Shown here: positions 63,169-64,000 of the stretch, one piece after another
Position numbering within the stretch: the first letter of the stretch is position 1
How the letters are laid out: the number at the start of each line of letters is the position of its first letter
Origin: Aneurinibacillus tyrosinisolvens
GTDB taxonomy: Bacteria; Bacillota; Bacilli; Aneurinibacillales; Aneurinibacillaceae
Reading direction: 5' to 3'
Length of the DNA: 64,000 nucleotides
Assembly (NCBI RefSeq): GCF_001015055.1
Contig: NZ_BBWZ01000006.1
Span: 1-64,000 of the forward strand
Notes under the pieces: generated by a model
Told to the model about the DNA's origin: nothing
The model's input: only the letters and a program-made list of their open reading frames with translations
Database searches by the model: none
Translations under genes and position numbers: made by a program

Positions 63169-63998
63169 ATGAAGTACGCAAAGAAACAGGCGGAAGACAT
63201 TCGCCGTGTCGCCTGGGATCTCGTCATTATTGATGAAGCGCATCGTTTGCGAAATGTATATAAGAAATCAAACAAAATGTCACGTATCCTTCACAGTGCA
63301 ACAGAAGGGTTTCCAAAAGTGCTATTAACGGCAACTCCCTTGCAAAACTCACTCATGAAACTGTATGGACTCGTAAGCTTTATCGACTCACATGTTTTTG
63401 GCGATGAAGCATCGTTTCGCAAACAGTTTGCACGGGGAACAAAAGAAATATCCAGCTATGATTTTATGGACTTAAAACAGCGTCTGCAGCCGATTTGCCA
63501 CCGCACACTCCGGCATCAGGTTACAGAGTATGTGAATTATACACAGCGAATTCCGATTACACAGGAATTCACCCCGAGCCAGCCAGACAAGAAGTAAATA
63601 CAAGAGAACGGATTGAACAGGAACAAAACGAACTTCGCGGCTACTATCAACTAGCCAAATCGATTACTGAAAACGCAAAAGGAAATGCCCTTCTCATTGC
63701 CCTGGAAAAAGGCTTCCAAACATTACATGAAATTGGTGCGAATGAAAAAGCGGTCATCTTTACTGAATCGCGGCGCACGCAGCAATACCTGAAAGAAATG
63801 TTAGCAGGAAACGGGTATGAAGGAAAAATCGTATTGTTTAACGGAACAAATAATGATGCCGAAACAAAAGCAATTTATGAAGCGTGGTTGGAACGCCATC
63901 GTTACGACGACCAGATTTCAGGGTCAAAAACGGCAGAGTCATCGTTATGGCCAGAAGCACGATGTCGTCGTTATCAACTTCTTAAACCGAAAAAATGA
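63169..63998 (+). pseudogene. SNF2/HepA-type helicase remnant with internal deletions
   Basis: The first segment has WDLVIIDEAHRLRNVYKKSN (motif II DEAH) and VLLTATPLQNSLMKLYGL (motif III), ending RIPITQEFTPSQPDKK and a stop at 63597. The N-terminal Walker A region is missing. In another frame VNTRERIEQEQNELRGYYQL continues to ALEKGFQTLHEIGANEKAVIFTESRRTQQYL (motif IV, in parts) and ERHRYDDQISGSKTA. The last piece, in a third frame, is HRYGQKHDVVVINFLNRKN, the region after motif VI. Linking segments of roughly 60 residues each are gone. It is a dead gene of a bacterial SNF2-like helicase and may continue past the window end. Confidence 0.8.
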
Positions 63999-64000
63999 AG

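Overview
The window looks like the chromosome of a spore-forming member of the Bacillales, most likely an Aneurinibacillus/Brevibacillus-type organism. The support is two alpha/beta-type small acid-soluble spore proteins (54164-54373 and 58009-58194), a Spo0E-like phosphatase (1562-1741), Gram-positive ribosome binding sites throughout, a CcpA-type cre site, and a surfactin-like peptide synthetase system with an Sfp-type activating enzyme. The genus is an inference; the phylum and sporulation are well supported.

Layout. (1) 1-6.2 kb: the tail of an IS4-family transposase, a Spo0E-like gene, a divergent pair of envelope genes sharing a mirror-symmetric control region, PspA, signal peptidase I, a frameshifted wall-lytic protein and a decayed IS110 element. 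(2) 6.3-21.1 kb: a large one-directional acyl-CoA/fatty-acid catabolic cluster with two acyl-CoA dehydrogenases, two SDR reductases, thiolase, 3-hydroxyacyl-CoA dehydrogenase, two enoyl-CoA hydratases, two acyl-CoA ligases, an APH-like kinase, a ComB-like phosphatase and a TetR regulator. Two gene remnants lie within it. (3) 21-25 kb: a small accessory zone with a TetR-DinB pair and several collapsed genes. (4) 25.2-52.4 kb: a non-ribosomal lipopeptide cluster in the 3+3+1 module layout of surfactin, with an integrated thioesterase, a separate type II thioesterase and an Sfp-like phosphopantetheinyl transferase. (5) 52.4-64 kb: small regulators, a candidate amphipathic peptide gene, spore proteins, a lipoprotein-histidine kinase operon, a GntR regulator followed by gene remnants, three dehydrogenases/reductases and a broken SNF2 helicase.

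The main discovery candidate is the lipopeptide cluster. Reading the adenylation-domain specificity residues by eye gives acyl-Gln-Leu-D-Val-Thr-Gln-D-Leu-Ile, a neutral heptapeptide I do not recognise among known surfactin/lichenysin relatives. Its leader carries a very convincing cyclic-di-GMP-I riboswitch followed directly by an intrinsic terminator, so peptide synthesis appears to be gated by a second messenger for motility and biofilm. The first synthetase starts with a condensation domain of lipo-initiating type. The acyl-CoA enzymes of region 2 could in principle supply or compete for its fatty acid, but that link is only an inference.

Two genome-scale oddities run through the window. 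First, single-base deletions in short homopolymers break three positions in the synthetases, the Sfp gene and the lysozyme-like gene; sequencing error or real decay are both possible. Second, many genes have collapsed by internal deletion into fused 5' and 3' ends (SDR, acyl-CoA ligase, FAD oxidase/MFS, HisD/ABC ATPase, RDD protein, helicase). All functional calls are from sequence reading alone; no database search was run.
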